64,000 bases of DNA from NCBI GenBank assembly GCA_903887415.1, contig CAISPO010000018.1:124001-188000 (forward strand), given 5' to 3'. Shown in pieces: positions 51,399 to 59,670 of the stretch. The notes beneath the pieces were generated by a model. That model was not told the origin of the DNA. It saw nothing but the letters and a program-made list of their open reading frames with translations, and ran no database searches. Every line of letters begins with the position of its first letter. Position 1 is the first letter of the stretch. The stretch comes from an uncultured Bacteroidota bacterium (GTDB taxonomy: Bacteria; Bacteroidota; Bacteroidia; Chitinophagales; Chitinophagaceae). The translations under genes were made by a program, and so were the position numbers.

Positions 51399-54300
51399 AT
51401 GGCTAATGAAGTCTTTTGCGACCCCTCATACACGGGATCATCAAGCAGTTGTCAGGCGGTTTACTTCGACCAGCTTAACCCGGGAAACAATGTCGGTACA
51501 ATCTCTGGTTTGTATTCACAGATATTAGGCGGCCAGCCACAAGCCGCACCCACTAACAACATCAACAGCTATTTCAGCACAATACTGAACGGCGACAGTA
51601 ATGGAATCAATACTTTCAGTGGTGCCGCTATGGGTGTGTATAATACTATAGTCAATGGCTGTTGCAACACCATGGGTGGATGCAATGTTTATCCTGGGCC
51701 GCCCTTGCCTGTAAATTTCAGTTCTATTTTGGGTGGCTCGAACAACTGCATAGATACCGATGATCTGCTAACAACCCAATATGCAACCATAGCGGGCGGG
51801 CTGTTAAACAGGATACAGCAGGGAATGAACTTTGCAGCGATCATGGGCGGCGACAGCCATCTGGCTGCAGGCCATCATTCTTTTATAGGCGGAGGCACGA
51901 AAAACCAGGTGGATGATTGTGCTACGGTAGGCGGTGGCGAAGGCAACCGGGCGGATGAAAATTATGCTGCGGTATTTGGCGGTTTTTGTAACCATACAAA
52001 CGGCTGTGCGGCATTCATTGGCGGCGGATATTGTAATTTAATTCTTGGAAACCCAAACCACCCCAACTGCTCTGCGATAGCTGGTGGCGAGCTGAACACT
52101 ATAGGCCTCAGTTCAGGCGGCAGCCCATTGTTTTTTTACGATCACTCATTCGTTGGCGGAGGTTTTACCAACTCTGTTTTTAGCAGGGCCTCATCCATAC
52201 TTGGCGGCGATACCAATACCGTAAACCGGCTCTCAGATTGCAGCTATATAACTGGCGGACAAAACAATAATATAGGATTAGGTGCAGCAGGCTATGCCGG
52301 GGCCACATGGAGCGGCATAGGAGGTGGACAGGGAAACACAATTGACGATACTGGCTTTGCCACATCTTACGCAGTTATAGGTGGCGGTCAGTCTAACACT
52401 ATTTGTGCATGCACAGCGTATTCAGCCATCTTTGGCGGATACAATCATTGTGTCGCAGGTAGTTTCTCATTCATTGGTGGCGGGTGTACAAATTTTGTTG
52501 GAGCAAATTCAGACAACAGCTTTGTAAGTGGTGGAAGATGCAACAGAGTAGGTGGCGGCGGCTTAGGGGCCTGCGACAGCGGAATAGGCGGTGGACATAA
52601 TAATTGTATTGATGACACTACTTTCTTATCAAGAGTTTCTGGTATCTTCAGTGGTGACAGTCATTTTCTCAATGCGAATAATTCCTTCATTGGCGGAGGG
52701 AGTTCCAATAATATAAGCAGCACCAGCGGGTTTGGCCCGGTTGTTAACTCGATTATCGGAGGAGGAATAAATAATAAGATAACCGATGACGGTGTTGCTT
52801 CTACTGCAGATTGCAGTTTCATCGGCGGTGGCAATACAAATAGTGTTTTTAGTATCACCTCATCAATTACTGGTGGGTCTGGTAATAATGTTAACGCATT
52901 CTCCGATTGCAGCTTTATTAGTGGTGGGCAAAAGAACAACGTTGGTGCAGTAGGGGGCGCAGGGTTAGGGGCCACATATAGCGGAATAGGCGGAGGGCAG
53001 GGCAATGCCATTGACGATACGGGCGCAGCAACAACTTTCGGAATAATAGGCGGAGGGCAGACAAACACTATTTGTGCAGGTACTAACTACAGCGCAATCG
53101 TTGGCGGTTGCATGCACTGCATATCAAGTAACAATAGCTTTGTGGGCGGCGGCGACACCAACACTATTTTTGTTTCATCAGATTGTGGGGTTATCAGTGG
53201 CGGAAAAAACAACTCCATAGGAAGCGCAAGCGGCTTTGGCGCCACATTCGGATCCATTGGCGGAGGCGCTGACAACCGGGTAGATGATTCTGCCGGCCCT
53301 GCTGCTTGTTCAGGAATTTTCAGCGGCAGTTTTAATATCGTAACTGGCCGCGGCAGCGTGATAGGCGGCGGGGGATTTACAACCGCGATGGCGAGCCATG
53401 GCAACAGCATTTTCAGCAATTTCGGCTTTATAGGCAGCGGTGCCGCTAATGTAATAAACATCAGCTCTGATAGCAGCCTGATCAATGGCGGGCAATGCAA
53501 TAATGTGGGTGCGATGCTTGGAGTTGGGTCGGGTTCCATTTTCAGCGTTATAGGCGGTGGCTGTTGCAACACAATTGATGATACCGGCGCAGCTACAACT
53601 TACGGAATAATAGGCGGCGGGCGAGGCAACCTCATTAGCGCTGGCACTAATTATTCAGCCATTTTCAGCGGAATTAACAATAGTGTAATTCTCGGAGATG
53701 CATCGGTTATTGGTGGTGGCGCAAACAATCAAATAAGCGGTGAGCATGGCGTTATTTCCGGAGGAGATGCAAATACTGTAAATGGAAAATATAGTTTTAT
53801 CGGTGGCGGCTCCGCAAATACTGTTACAGGTTCGTACCTGGGTATAGGCGCCGGTCAGGATAATATTATTAATGCAGGTGACTCAAGTTTTATTGGTGGC
53901 GGCAACGGCAATAATATTTTTGAATCAAATAGTTTTATTGGCGCAGGGTTAGGAAATACAATAAACCAAAACTCTGGTCAATCTACTATAACGGGTGGCG
54001 AAGGTAATATCATTGGCAGTGCAGTTGTGGGTTCACTGGGAGCTCAGGGCAGCTTTGTTGGCGGCGGCGTTGATAATATTATTGATTCAAACACAGCGGT
54101 AGCTACCAGGTTGGGAGTAATAGGCGGCGGGGAACTAAACACCATAGCCGCGGGCACCAACCACTCCTCTATCTTTGGTGGTAATGGCAACACCGTCTCC
54201 GGCTCTTGCTCGGCTATACTCGGCGGCCAAAATAATAATGACAGTGGCGCCCCTTTTTCCGGAATATATGCAAACACCTTTGCCGTTACCCCGGGGCTCA

Positions 54301-54470
54301 ATGACTCAGCTACCCTCGGCGTACCAAGTACATTTTATTCAGATGAGTTGGTAGTGGCGAATATGCCTTCTTGGGCAGGAGGGCTAGCACCTATCCCTGT
54401 ACCCATTGGCAGCAAGGCTCTGTATTATCAAAATATTCCCGGGGGAAGTTGTCCGGTATTTATCGGGTAA
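51399..54470 (+). CDS. 1023-residue repeat protein built of about 50 IGGGxxN repeats
   Basis: The whole chain is a degenerate repeat of about 17-25 residues with core S-x-I-x-G-G-x-x-N-x-I (for example SFIGGGNTNSVFS, SAIFGGYNHCVAG, GIIGGGQTNTICA). I count about 50 copies. Such repeats are expected to stack as a beta-solenoid or a trimeric head like YadA/Hep-Hag or phage tail fibres. No signal peptide is present, and an in-frame TAA at 51366-51368 rules out an N-terminal extension. There is no T9SS sorting domain. The last 70 residues (GLNDSATLGVPSTFYSDELVVANMPSW ... SCPVFIG) are not repetitive. Cys residues are numerous. The NHL T9SS gene starts 11 bp after the stop. Confidence 0.8.
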   Translation: MANEVFCDPSYTGSSSSCQAVYFDQLNPGNNVGTISGLYSQILGGQPQAAPTNNINSYFSTILNGDSNGINTFSGAAMGVYNTIVNGCCNTMGGCNVYPGPPLPVNFSSILGGSNNCIDTDDLLTTQYATIAGGLLNRIQQGMNFAAIMGGDSHLAAGHHSFIGGGTKNQVDDCATVGGGEGNRADENYAAVFGGFCNHTNGCAAFIGGGYCNLILGNPNHPNCSAIAGGELNTIGLSSGGSPLFFYDHSFVGGGFTNSVFSRASSILGGDTNTVNRLSDCSYITGGQNNNIGLGAAGYAGATWSGIGGGQGNTIDDTGFATSYAVIGGGQSNTICACTAYSAIFGGYNHCVAGSFSFIGGGCTNFVGANSDNSFVSGGRCNRVGGGGLGACDSGIGGGHNNCIDDTTFLSRVSGIFSGDSHFLNANNSFIGGGSSNNISSTSGFGPVVNSIIGGGINNKITDDGVASTADCSFIGGGNTNSVFSITSSITGGSGNNVNAFSDCSFISGGQKNNVGAVGGAGLGATYSGIGGGQGNAIDDTGAATTFGIIGGGQTNTICAGTNYSAIVGGCMHCISSNNSFVGGGDTNTIFVSSDCGVISGGKNNSIGSASGFGATFGSIGGGADNRVDDSAGPAACSGIFSGSFNIVTGRGSVIGGGGFTTAMASHGNSIFSNFGFIGSGAANVINISSDSSLINGGQCNNVGAMLGVGSGSIFSVIGGGCCNTIDDTGAATTYGIIGGGRGNLISAGTNYSAIFSGINNSVILGDASVIGGGANNQISGEHGVISGGDANTVNGKYSFIGGGSANTVTGSYLGIGAGQDNIINAGDSSFIGGGNGNNIFESNSFIGAGLGNTINQNSGQSTITGGEGNIIGSAVVGSLGAQGSFVGGGVDNIIDSNTAVATRLGVIGGGELNTIAAGTNHSSIFGGNGNTVSGSCSAILGGQNNNDSGAPFSGIYANTFAVTPGLNDSATLGVPSTFYSDELVVANMPSWAGGLAPIPVPIGSKALYYQNIPGGSCPVFIG

Positions 54471-54481
54471 AACATTTGTTT

Positions 54482-56140
54482 ATGAAACGACTTCTATATG
54501 TGATTGCCATATTTCCAATATTTGTACATGCACAGTTTATCACAACAGTAGCAGGAAATGGTATTTTAGGCTATAGCGGGGATGGTGGCCCCGCAACGGC
54601 CGCGAAATTACATTTACCGGGTAAGGTAATAACCGATGCTTCAGGTAATATTTACATTGCCGATTCCTGGGGGCATCGGGTCCGGAAGGTAGACAACGCA
54701 ACCGGTATTATTACAACTATTGCCGGTACGGGAGTAGCAGGGTATAATGGTGATGGGATTCCAGCAACATCTGCGAAACTAAATGACCCTTGCGGCCTCG
54801 CTTTGGATGCAAACGGCGATTTATATATTGCTGATATTAACAACAATAGGATCCGCAAAATTGATCATAATACCGGCGTTATTACGACGATGGCAGGAAA
54901 TGGGATCAATGCTTTTTCTGGCGATGGCGGTCCGGCTACAAGTGCTTCTCTTGGTGCCGCTGGCTATATCGTATTTGATGAATCAGGCAATCTGTTTATT
55001 GCAGATAACAATAATTTCAGAATAAGAGTAGTAAGTGTGGCAACAGGTATAATATCTACTGTTGCAGGGAATGGATTTGGGGTGGGTACCGTTAGTGGTG
55101 GCGGGTATAACGGGGATGGTATCCCTGCAACAGCAGCTGAGCTAAACTATCCTGGAGGCATCGCAATATTTGGCAACCCAAGCGAGGGAGGAGAGGCCTT
55201 ATATTTCGCGGACAGCAAGAACTACAGGATCAGAAAAGTGGACCTTGCAAGTGGGATCATCATCACGGTTGCCGGTAATGGTATATTAGGCTATATCGGC
55301 GATGGTACGCCCGCTACATCTGCAGAAGTTCAGGGGCCGACCGACATAGCGTTCGACAAAAATGGCAATTACTATATCGCGGAATTCAATGGCCGTGTAA
55401 GAAAAGTGGATACAAATGGTATCATTACAAGGGCTGCGGGGGCCGATACCTTCGGATACAACGGTGATGGTATTCTTGCCGATACTGCAAAACTTGATGG
55501 AACTTTCGGCATATTTATCGATGCCTGTGGTGATCTGTATATAGCCGATCATACTAATGAACGTATCCGTAAAGTAGCTTATCCACCCATTTTATCTGTA
55601 CCTGTCATCTCTCTTTCCGGTTCCGCTGCTACCACTGTAGGCACCACGGTAACAGTGAATGCCACCGTGAGCAGCGCCAGCAGCAGCTATATTATCTACT
55701 GGATGAACCACAATATAGAATTCACCACCACCACCGTACCCTATTTAACCTATACCAAAACACCCGGCAGAGATACCATCACCGCCAAAATAGTACCCAC
55801 CGGCCCCGGCTGCTATGATAGCGCCACATCTGCCGGGTGGGTGGTGAGTGATGCGAGTACAGGGACCTATCCCCAGCCCGCTCCGAAGGAGAGGGAGGTG
55901 TTGCGTACTTACCCAAATCCGGTAAAGGACATTTTGTATATAGATAATAGCTCCGCTCCCTTGGAGAGGTCGGGAGAGGTCTATAAAATACGGAGTGTTG
56001 TAGGCTCATCTATTCAGCAAGGAATATTGCAGCAGGGGAGTAATACGATTAACGTAAAAGAACTGCCTGCTGGAGTGTATATGCTGGAGGTGGTGTATCC
56101 ATCAGGAAATAGAGTAACAACTAAAATCATTAAACAATGA
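54482..56140 (+). CDS. NHL-repeat secreted protein with T9SS type A sorting domain
   Basis: About 552 residues from MKRLLYVIAIFPIFVHAQ, a good signal peptide; an earlier ATG at 54371 overlaps the previous gene. Six NHL-type blades follow (FITTVAGNGILGYSGDGGPATAAKLHLPGK ... NIYIADSWGHRVRKVD), forming a beta-propeller. Then comes an Ig-like PKD-type domain (VPVISLSGSAATTVGTTVTVNATV) and the sorting domain TYPNPVKDILYIDN ... LPAGVYMLEVVYPSGNRVTTKIIKQ. Two stretches, APKEREV and SSAPLERSGEV, are encoded by CTCC-rich palindromic elements of an intergenic kind inside or next to the sorting domain. Confidence 0.88.
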   Translation: MKRLLYVIAIFPIFVHAQFITTVAGNGILGYSGDGGPATAAKLHLPGKVITDASGNIYIADSWGHRVRKVDNATGIITTIAGTGVAGYNGDGIPATSAKLNDPCGLALDANGDLYIADINNNRIRKIDHNTGVITTMAGNGINAFSGDGGPATSASLGAAGYIVFDESGNLFIADNNNFRIRVVSVATGIISTVAGNGFGVGTVSGGGYNGDGIPATAAELNYPGGIAIFGNPSEGGEALYFADSKNYRIRKVDLASGIIITVAGNGILGYIGDGTPATSAEVQGPTDIAFDKNGNYYIAEFNGRVRKVDTNGIITRAAGADTFGYNGDGILADTAKLDGTFGIFIDACGDLYIADHTNERIRKVAYPPILSVPVISLSGSAATTVGTTVTVNATVSSASSSYIIYWMNHNIEFTTTTVPYLTYTKTPGRDTITAKIVPTGPGCYDSATSAGWVVSDASTGTYPQPAPKEREVLRTYPNPVKDILYIDNSSAPLERSGEVYKIRSVVGSSIQQGILQQGSNTINVKELPAGVYMLEVVYPSGNRVTTKIIKQ

Positions 56141-56198
56141 CCCTCAAAATAAGTTCTAGGCAACAAGGGTACGTAGCTTCACCCTCTCCTTCGCGATT

Positions 56199-56220
56199 GT
56201 CATCGTGAGCTTGCCGAACG
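56199..56220. repeat. GTCATCGTGAGCTTGCCGAACG element
   Basis: A short dispersed element starting GTCATCGTGAGCTTG with a CGAACG end. A second, near-identical copy is at 56292-56313. Such GTCATCCTGAGCTTGTCGAAGG-like elements are frequent between genes in Bacteroidota. Confidence 0.55.
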
Positions 56221-56291
56221 AGGGCCGAGGAGAGTTCTCTATCGCAAAACACTAACCAATCCAAATTCCCAATTCCCAATTCCTAATTTTT

Positions 56292-56313
56292 GTCATCCTG
56301 AGCTTGTCGAAGG
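56292..56313. repeat. GTCATCCTGAGCTTGTCGAA element
   Basis: Second copy of the element at 56199-56220, 24 bp before the GT9-like start codon. Between the two copies lie several AATTCCCAATTCC units, another intergenic motif of this genome. Confidence 0.55.
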
Positions 56314-56337
56314 ACCCAATTCCTAAATCCAAACAAT

Positions 56338-57303
56338 ATGAAAGTAGTCCTTCAGGTAAGAGGCGGCATCGGTAAGAGCGTAATGGCTACCGCAGTATGC
56401 AAAGCCATACAAACACAGTATCCCGGCTGCAAAATAATTGTCATTACTCCATACCCCGATGTGTTTGACAACAACAAGCGGGTGTACCAGACAGTGCGGG
56501 AGCACGAGATGTTCTACTTCTACCGCGACCATGTTATGGATCAGCCCGATACCAAATTCTGCCTGCTGGAGCCCTACCTCGCCGATGATTTTATCCACCG
56601 CCGTGGCCACCTCATAAAAGTATGGTGCGAGATGAACGGCATAAAGTACAATGGCGGGCTGCCCGAAATATTCCTCACCCACAAGGAAATGACCTCCTTT
56701 GGCGTGAACCTGAAAAGATCGAACAAGCCGATATTCGTATTGCAAACCAATGGCGGTATGTCGGAGCAGGGCGATAAATATTCCTGGCCCCGCGACATGC
56801 CCAATGATACAGCGCAAAAAATAGTGAATGTGCTTGCACCCCACTACAACATCTTTCACGTTCGCCGGCAAGACCAGCTCACGCTGCAAAACACAGTCCC
56901 TGTAACCGAAAATTTTCGCCCGCTCTGTGTGCTGATAGCCATGAGCCGGAAACGGCTGCTTATCGACAGTTGCTGCCAGCATATAGCTGCCGCGCTGGGC
57001 CTGCCATCTGTAGTCTGCTGGATCGCCAATGTGCCCTCGCAGTTTGGCTATGAGCTGCATACCAACATCATCGCCAACCCGCCCACCCAGGAACCGGAAT
57101 TGAGGTATGCCTTGCTTGCAAAGTATAACACCAACGGCCCGGAAAAAGAATTTCCGTATAATAATGAAGAGGAGATTTTTGATGTGGAACCTATACTCGC
57201 TGCACTGGGCCACTCAGCACTACAGGCAGGTAATAACGGCACTCCCCCAAAGCAGCGGTTAACCCAGTCCGCCCCGGCTAATAAAAAGAAAAAGGGAAAG
57301 TAG
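56338..57303 (+). CDS. Glycosyltransferase family 9-like protein
   Basis: 321 residues, soluble. The N terminus MKVVLQVRGGIGKSVMATAVCKAIQTQYPGCKIIVIT resembles the GxGDxLxxTPxxxxLKxxxPxAxIxxxT opening of heptosyltransferase-type GT9 enzymes. The later LLIDSCCQHIAAALGLPSVVCW parallels the DSGxxHxAAAxGxPxxxLF motif that binds the nucleotide sugar. The C-terminal 30 residues are Lys/Pro-rich and probably disordered. Donor and acceptor are unknown. It stands alone between repeat elements and a long gene-free region. Confidence 0.7.
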   Translation: MKVVLQVRGGIGKSVMATAVCKAIQTQYPGCKIIVITPYPDVFDNNKRVYQTVREHEMFYFYRDHVMDQPDTKFCLLEPYLADDFIHRRGHLIKVWCEMNGIKYNGGLPEIFLTHKEMTSFGVNLKRSNKPIFVLQTNGGMSEQGDKYSWPRDMPNDTAQKIVNVLAPHYNIFHVRRQDQLTLQNTVPVTENFRPLCVLIAMSRKRLLIDSCCQHIAAALGLPSVVCWIANVPSQFGYELHTNIIANPPTQEPELRYALLAKYNTNGPEKEFPYNNEEEIFDVEPILAALGHSALQAGNNGTPPKQRLTQSAPANKKKKGK

Positions 57304-57347
57304 AATTATACTATAAGCAAACTTTTGATCCCCATAGCTAAAAGGTG

Positions 57348-57378
57348 TTGGCACTTGTTGTATTGCTTGTTACCTTTG
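57348..57378 (+). promoter_or_regulatory. Promoter TTG-N20-TACCTTTG
   Basis: TTG at 57348-57350, 20 bp, then TACCTTTG at 57371-57378. This fits the Bacteroidota housekeeping promoter (TTG at -33, TAnnTTTG at -7, spacing about 19-20) better than any other site noticed in the window. The next plus-strand gene starts 470 bp downstream. Confidence 0.55.
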
Positions 57379-57517
57379 TGCAATAAAAGTGCTTTTTCAC
57401 TCCTTACTGCAAAAATGCAAAAGTGAGAATGACAACTTATCTTAGTGCATTATCAAAAAGCAGCAAAGCACGGGGTCAGGGAAAGAAATGTGATATTTTT
57501 GTGATACTTCTGTGATA

Positions 57518-57543
57518 TTTTCATGGAATACGATCCATGAAAA
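57518..57543. repeat. 9-bp hairpin in the gene-free region
   Basis: TTTTCATGG (57518-57526) and CCATGAAAA (57535-57543) with an 8-nt loop AATACGAT. No T tract follows, so a terminator is not indicated. Confidence 0.5.
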
Positions 57544-57781
57544 ACAATGAGTTAGCAACAGTAATCCACAAAACTTTTTTTTCGGTCAAAATGTGACATT
57601 CCTCAAAACCAAATTATCAATCCAGCCAGCATAAAACCGAATTTATCTGCCGATAAGCAGAAGAAAACCAGAAGAAAACCAGAAAAAAGTGAGCAAAAGT
57701 GAGCAATTTTTGAGCAATAATATTCGATTAAAACATTGATTATCAACAAAAAAGTGTGCAAGTAAATTTTTTAAAAAAATG

Positions 57782-57801
57782 CCTGCCTGCCGGTAGGCAG
57801 G
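57782..57801. repeat. 20-bp palindrome CCTGCCTGCCGGTAGGCAGG
   Basis: The best copy of the CCTGCC/GGCAGG family in the window, 49 bp before the RDD gene start. Confidence 0.6.
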
Positions 57802-57850
57802 TGAGCAAATTTAAGCCGATCCTTTAATCAGGAAAATCCAGGTTCACACT

Positions 57851-58639
57851 ATGGCCAGTATTACAGTAGGCACGCCTTTCAATATAGACCTGGAGTTTAA
57901 GGTTGCGGCATTTGGCAAGCGGCTGCTGGCGTGGCTTGTGGATTTTGTGATCATCTGCGCGTATTTCATACTGATGTTGGAGTTCGTTTCTCCCTTACTG
58001 GGTACAGAGGATCAGGTCAGGTCGATGGCCAGCATATCTTTAATAACATTACCGGCGCTGCTGTATCAGCTATTCATAGAAATACTGATGAACGGCCAAA
58101 CCCTGGGAAAAAAAGTGGCCGGAGTAAAAGTTGTGGACAGGGTGGGGCGGGAGCCAACATGGGGGCAATACATAATAAGGTGGATATTGTGTACCGGCAA
58201 CATAGTGATCTGCTCTATTCCCTACAATATGCTCCGGACACCTGTGCTGATTATTTTTTCTGTTATCGTGTACTTGCCTGATGTGCTTTCGCTGCTAATA
58301 TCTGCCAAAGGGCAGCGGCTGGGTGACCTGGCAGCGGGCACGGTGGTGATAGACAGTAACTACCGGGCCAACATTAATGAGACGATATACCTGGAAATTG
58401 AGGACAAACACTACCAGCCGGTTTTTCCACAGGTGATGCGCCTGTCGGACAGGGATATAAACGGGATACGCAACCTGCTGCAAATGAAAACCGGGACCAA
58501 AGAAACTGACCATTATATAATAGATGTATCGCAAAAGATAAAAACGGTGCTGGGCATAGAATCAGACCTCTATCCGCTGGATTTTATGGAGCAGTTGCTA
58601 AAGGATTATAATTACTTTACGGCACAGTCAAGGCAGTAA
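57851..58639 (+). CDS. RDD family membrane protein
   Basis: 262 residues. The RDD domain (residues about 15-160) has AAFGKRLLAWLVDFVIICAYFILML with the conserved Arg and Asp, NGQTLGKKVAGVKVVDRVGREPTWGQYIIRW, and QRLGDLAAGTVVID. Three to four transmembrane segments are visible. The C-terminal 100 residues are cytoplasmic and helical. RDD proteins have been proposed as transporters or envelope factors; no specific role can be given. In many Bacteroidota the gene sits with a SpoIIM-like gene; that neighbour is absent here. Confidence 0.88.
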   Translation: MASITVGTPFNIDLEFKVAAFGKRLLAWLVDFVIICAYFILMLEFVSPLLGTEDQVRSMASISLITLPALLYQLFIEILMNGQTLGKKVAGVKVVDRVGREPTWGQYIIRWILCTGNIVICSIPYNMLRTPVLIIFSVIVYLPDVLSLLISAKGQRLGDLAAGTVVIDSNYRANINETIYLEIEDKHYQPVFPQVMRLSDRDINGIRNLLQMKTGTKETDHYIIDVSQKIKTVLGIESDLYPLDFMEQLLKDYNYFTAQSRQ

Positions 58640-58659
58640 AAAAGAGGATTAATAATGCA

Positions 58660-58765
58660 GCGGTATTGCGCCCTTGCAGGGCTATGTGCCACGTATGTGT
58701 TATTACCCAGGGCTTCACCCTCGGCTAGTATATTTCGCTCTTTCAGAGCCTGTATTTTCGGCTAT
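58660..58765. repeat. Cluster of three hairpins (dispersed Bacteroidota-type repeat)
   Basis: Three short hairpins in about 80 bp: GCCCTTGCAGGGC (58670-58682), CCAGGGCTTCACCCTCGG (58707-58724) and GCTCTTTCAGAGC (58737-58749), separated by TATGTGTTATTA and CTAGTATATTTC. This layout resembles a repeat often seen between genes in Bacteroidota. A 102-codon frame through it (58655-58963) is not considered a gene. Confidence 0.6.
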
Positions 58766-58838
58766 TTTGTAACTGGAAATTGGCTGGCCGGTGACTTTGT
58801 TTCCAAATATTATTGCTACTTTTCAAAAAAAAATCATC

Positions 58839-59543
58839 ATGTCAAGAGTCATAACACTTTCTGTAAAGAATGCCAACGATATGGATGCCTATGTGGCCAG
58901 GCCCTGGGGCAAGGGGCCGTTTCCTGCTGTGATGCTGTTCCAGGAGGCATATGGGGTGAATAACCACATACGCAAACTGGCAGACAAAATAGCCGGAGAA
59001 GGCTACCTGGTAATAGCACCGGAACTGTTTCACCGCACTGCTCCGGCAGGCTTTGAAGCGCCTTATGGGGATTTTGCATTGGTGATGCCACACTACCAGG
59101 CAATGACCACCGAACTGATCATTGATGATGTACAGGCAACCTACGACTGGCTTGCGGCCCAGGATAATGTGCTGAAAAAGAAAATAGGCTGTATTGGATT
59201 TTGCCTGGGGGGAAGGGTAGCATTTATCGCTAATAGCGCTGTGCCATTGGCTGCTTCCATCTCGTTTTACGGCGGTGGCACACATGCCGTTGCTGATCTT
59301 GCAGAGAAACTGCACGGGCCACAGCTTATGTTCTGGGGCGGTAAAGACCAGCATATAAAGCCGGAGCATGTGCAGGCGGTTGTGGATGCGCTGAAAAAAG
59401 CGGAGAAGGACTATGTAAATGTAGAGATATCGTATGCCGACCATGCATTCTTTTGCGATGAGCGGCCCTCATATCATCCGCAGGCGGCGCTGGAGGCATG
59501 GGGTATGACGAAGGCTTTTTTCAAGAATAAGCTGACTTATTAA
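58839..59543 (+). CDS. Dienelactone hydrolase family protein
   Basis: About 234 residues from MSRVITLSVKNANDMDAYVARPWG; an ATG 16 codons earlier is less typical. The catalytic Cys is in IGFCLGGRVAF, the Asp in MFWGGKDQHI and the His in YADHAFFCDERPSYHPQAA, the Cys-Asp-His triad of dienelactone hydrolases. EAYGVNNHIRKLADKIAGEGYLVIAPELFHR is also typical. Some members split dienelactones of aromatic breakdown; others act on simple esters. Nothing nearby suggests an aromatic pathway. Confidence 0.92.
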   Translation: MSRVITLSVKNANDMDAYVARPWGKGPFPAVMLFQEAYGVNNHIRKLADKIAGEGYLVIAPELFHRTAPAGFEAPYGDFALVMPHYQAMTTELIIDDVQATYDWLAAQDNVLKKKIGCIGFCLGGRVAFIANSAVPLAASISFYGGGTHAVADLAEKLHGPQLMFWGGKDQHIKPEHVQAVVDALKKAEKDYVNVEISYADHAFFCDERPSYHPQAALEAWGMTKAFFKNKLTY

Positions 59544-59670
59544 AATTAAAAAATCTAAATTCCAAATTCCAGGAAACAGGAAATTCCCAAAGCCAAAATA
59601 TGCGCCTTGGGCTACTTTTTTAATAAATACCTATATCTTTATGGGTATCTATACCATTATGCAGCATATT

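Larger units (their letters stand above)
57304..57850. other. 547-bp gene-free AT-rich region with promoter and hairpins
   Basis: No coding frame of note. It starts with a near-perfect Bacteroidota promoter (57348-57378). Three TGTGATA units follow (57490-57520), then a TTTTCATGG/CCATGAAAA hairpin (57518-57543), tandem CAGAAGAAAAC units (57657-57680), AGTGAGCAA units (57690-57715), and two DnaA-box-like words (TAATCCACA near 57562, TTATCAACA near 57740). It closes with a palindromic repeat. It may be a long leader of the RDD gene, a non-coding RNA, or a replication-type control region. Confidence 0.5.

Noticed and set aside
52661-53572. Long frames on the minus strand across the IGGGxxN repeat gene (PPP-rich products)
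   Set aside because: They are the antisense of GGN-rich repeat codons; low-complexity Pro/Leu text and no independent support.
51399-54470. CRISPR-like array in the repetitive region
   Set aside because: Repeats are degenerate at the DNA level, of uneven spacing and in frame; they encode a protein repeat, and there are no cas genes.
58655-58963. A 102-codon gene between the RDD and dienelactone hydrolase genes
   Set aside because: It runs through the triple-hairpin repeat and overlaps the hydrolase in another frame; no domain or signal is seen.
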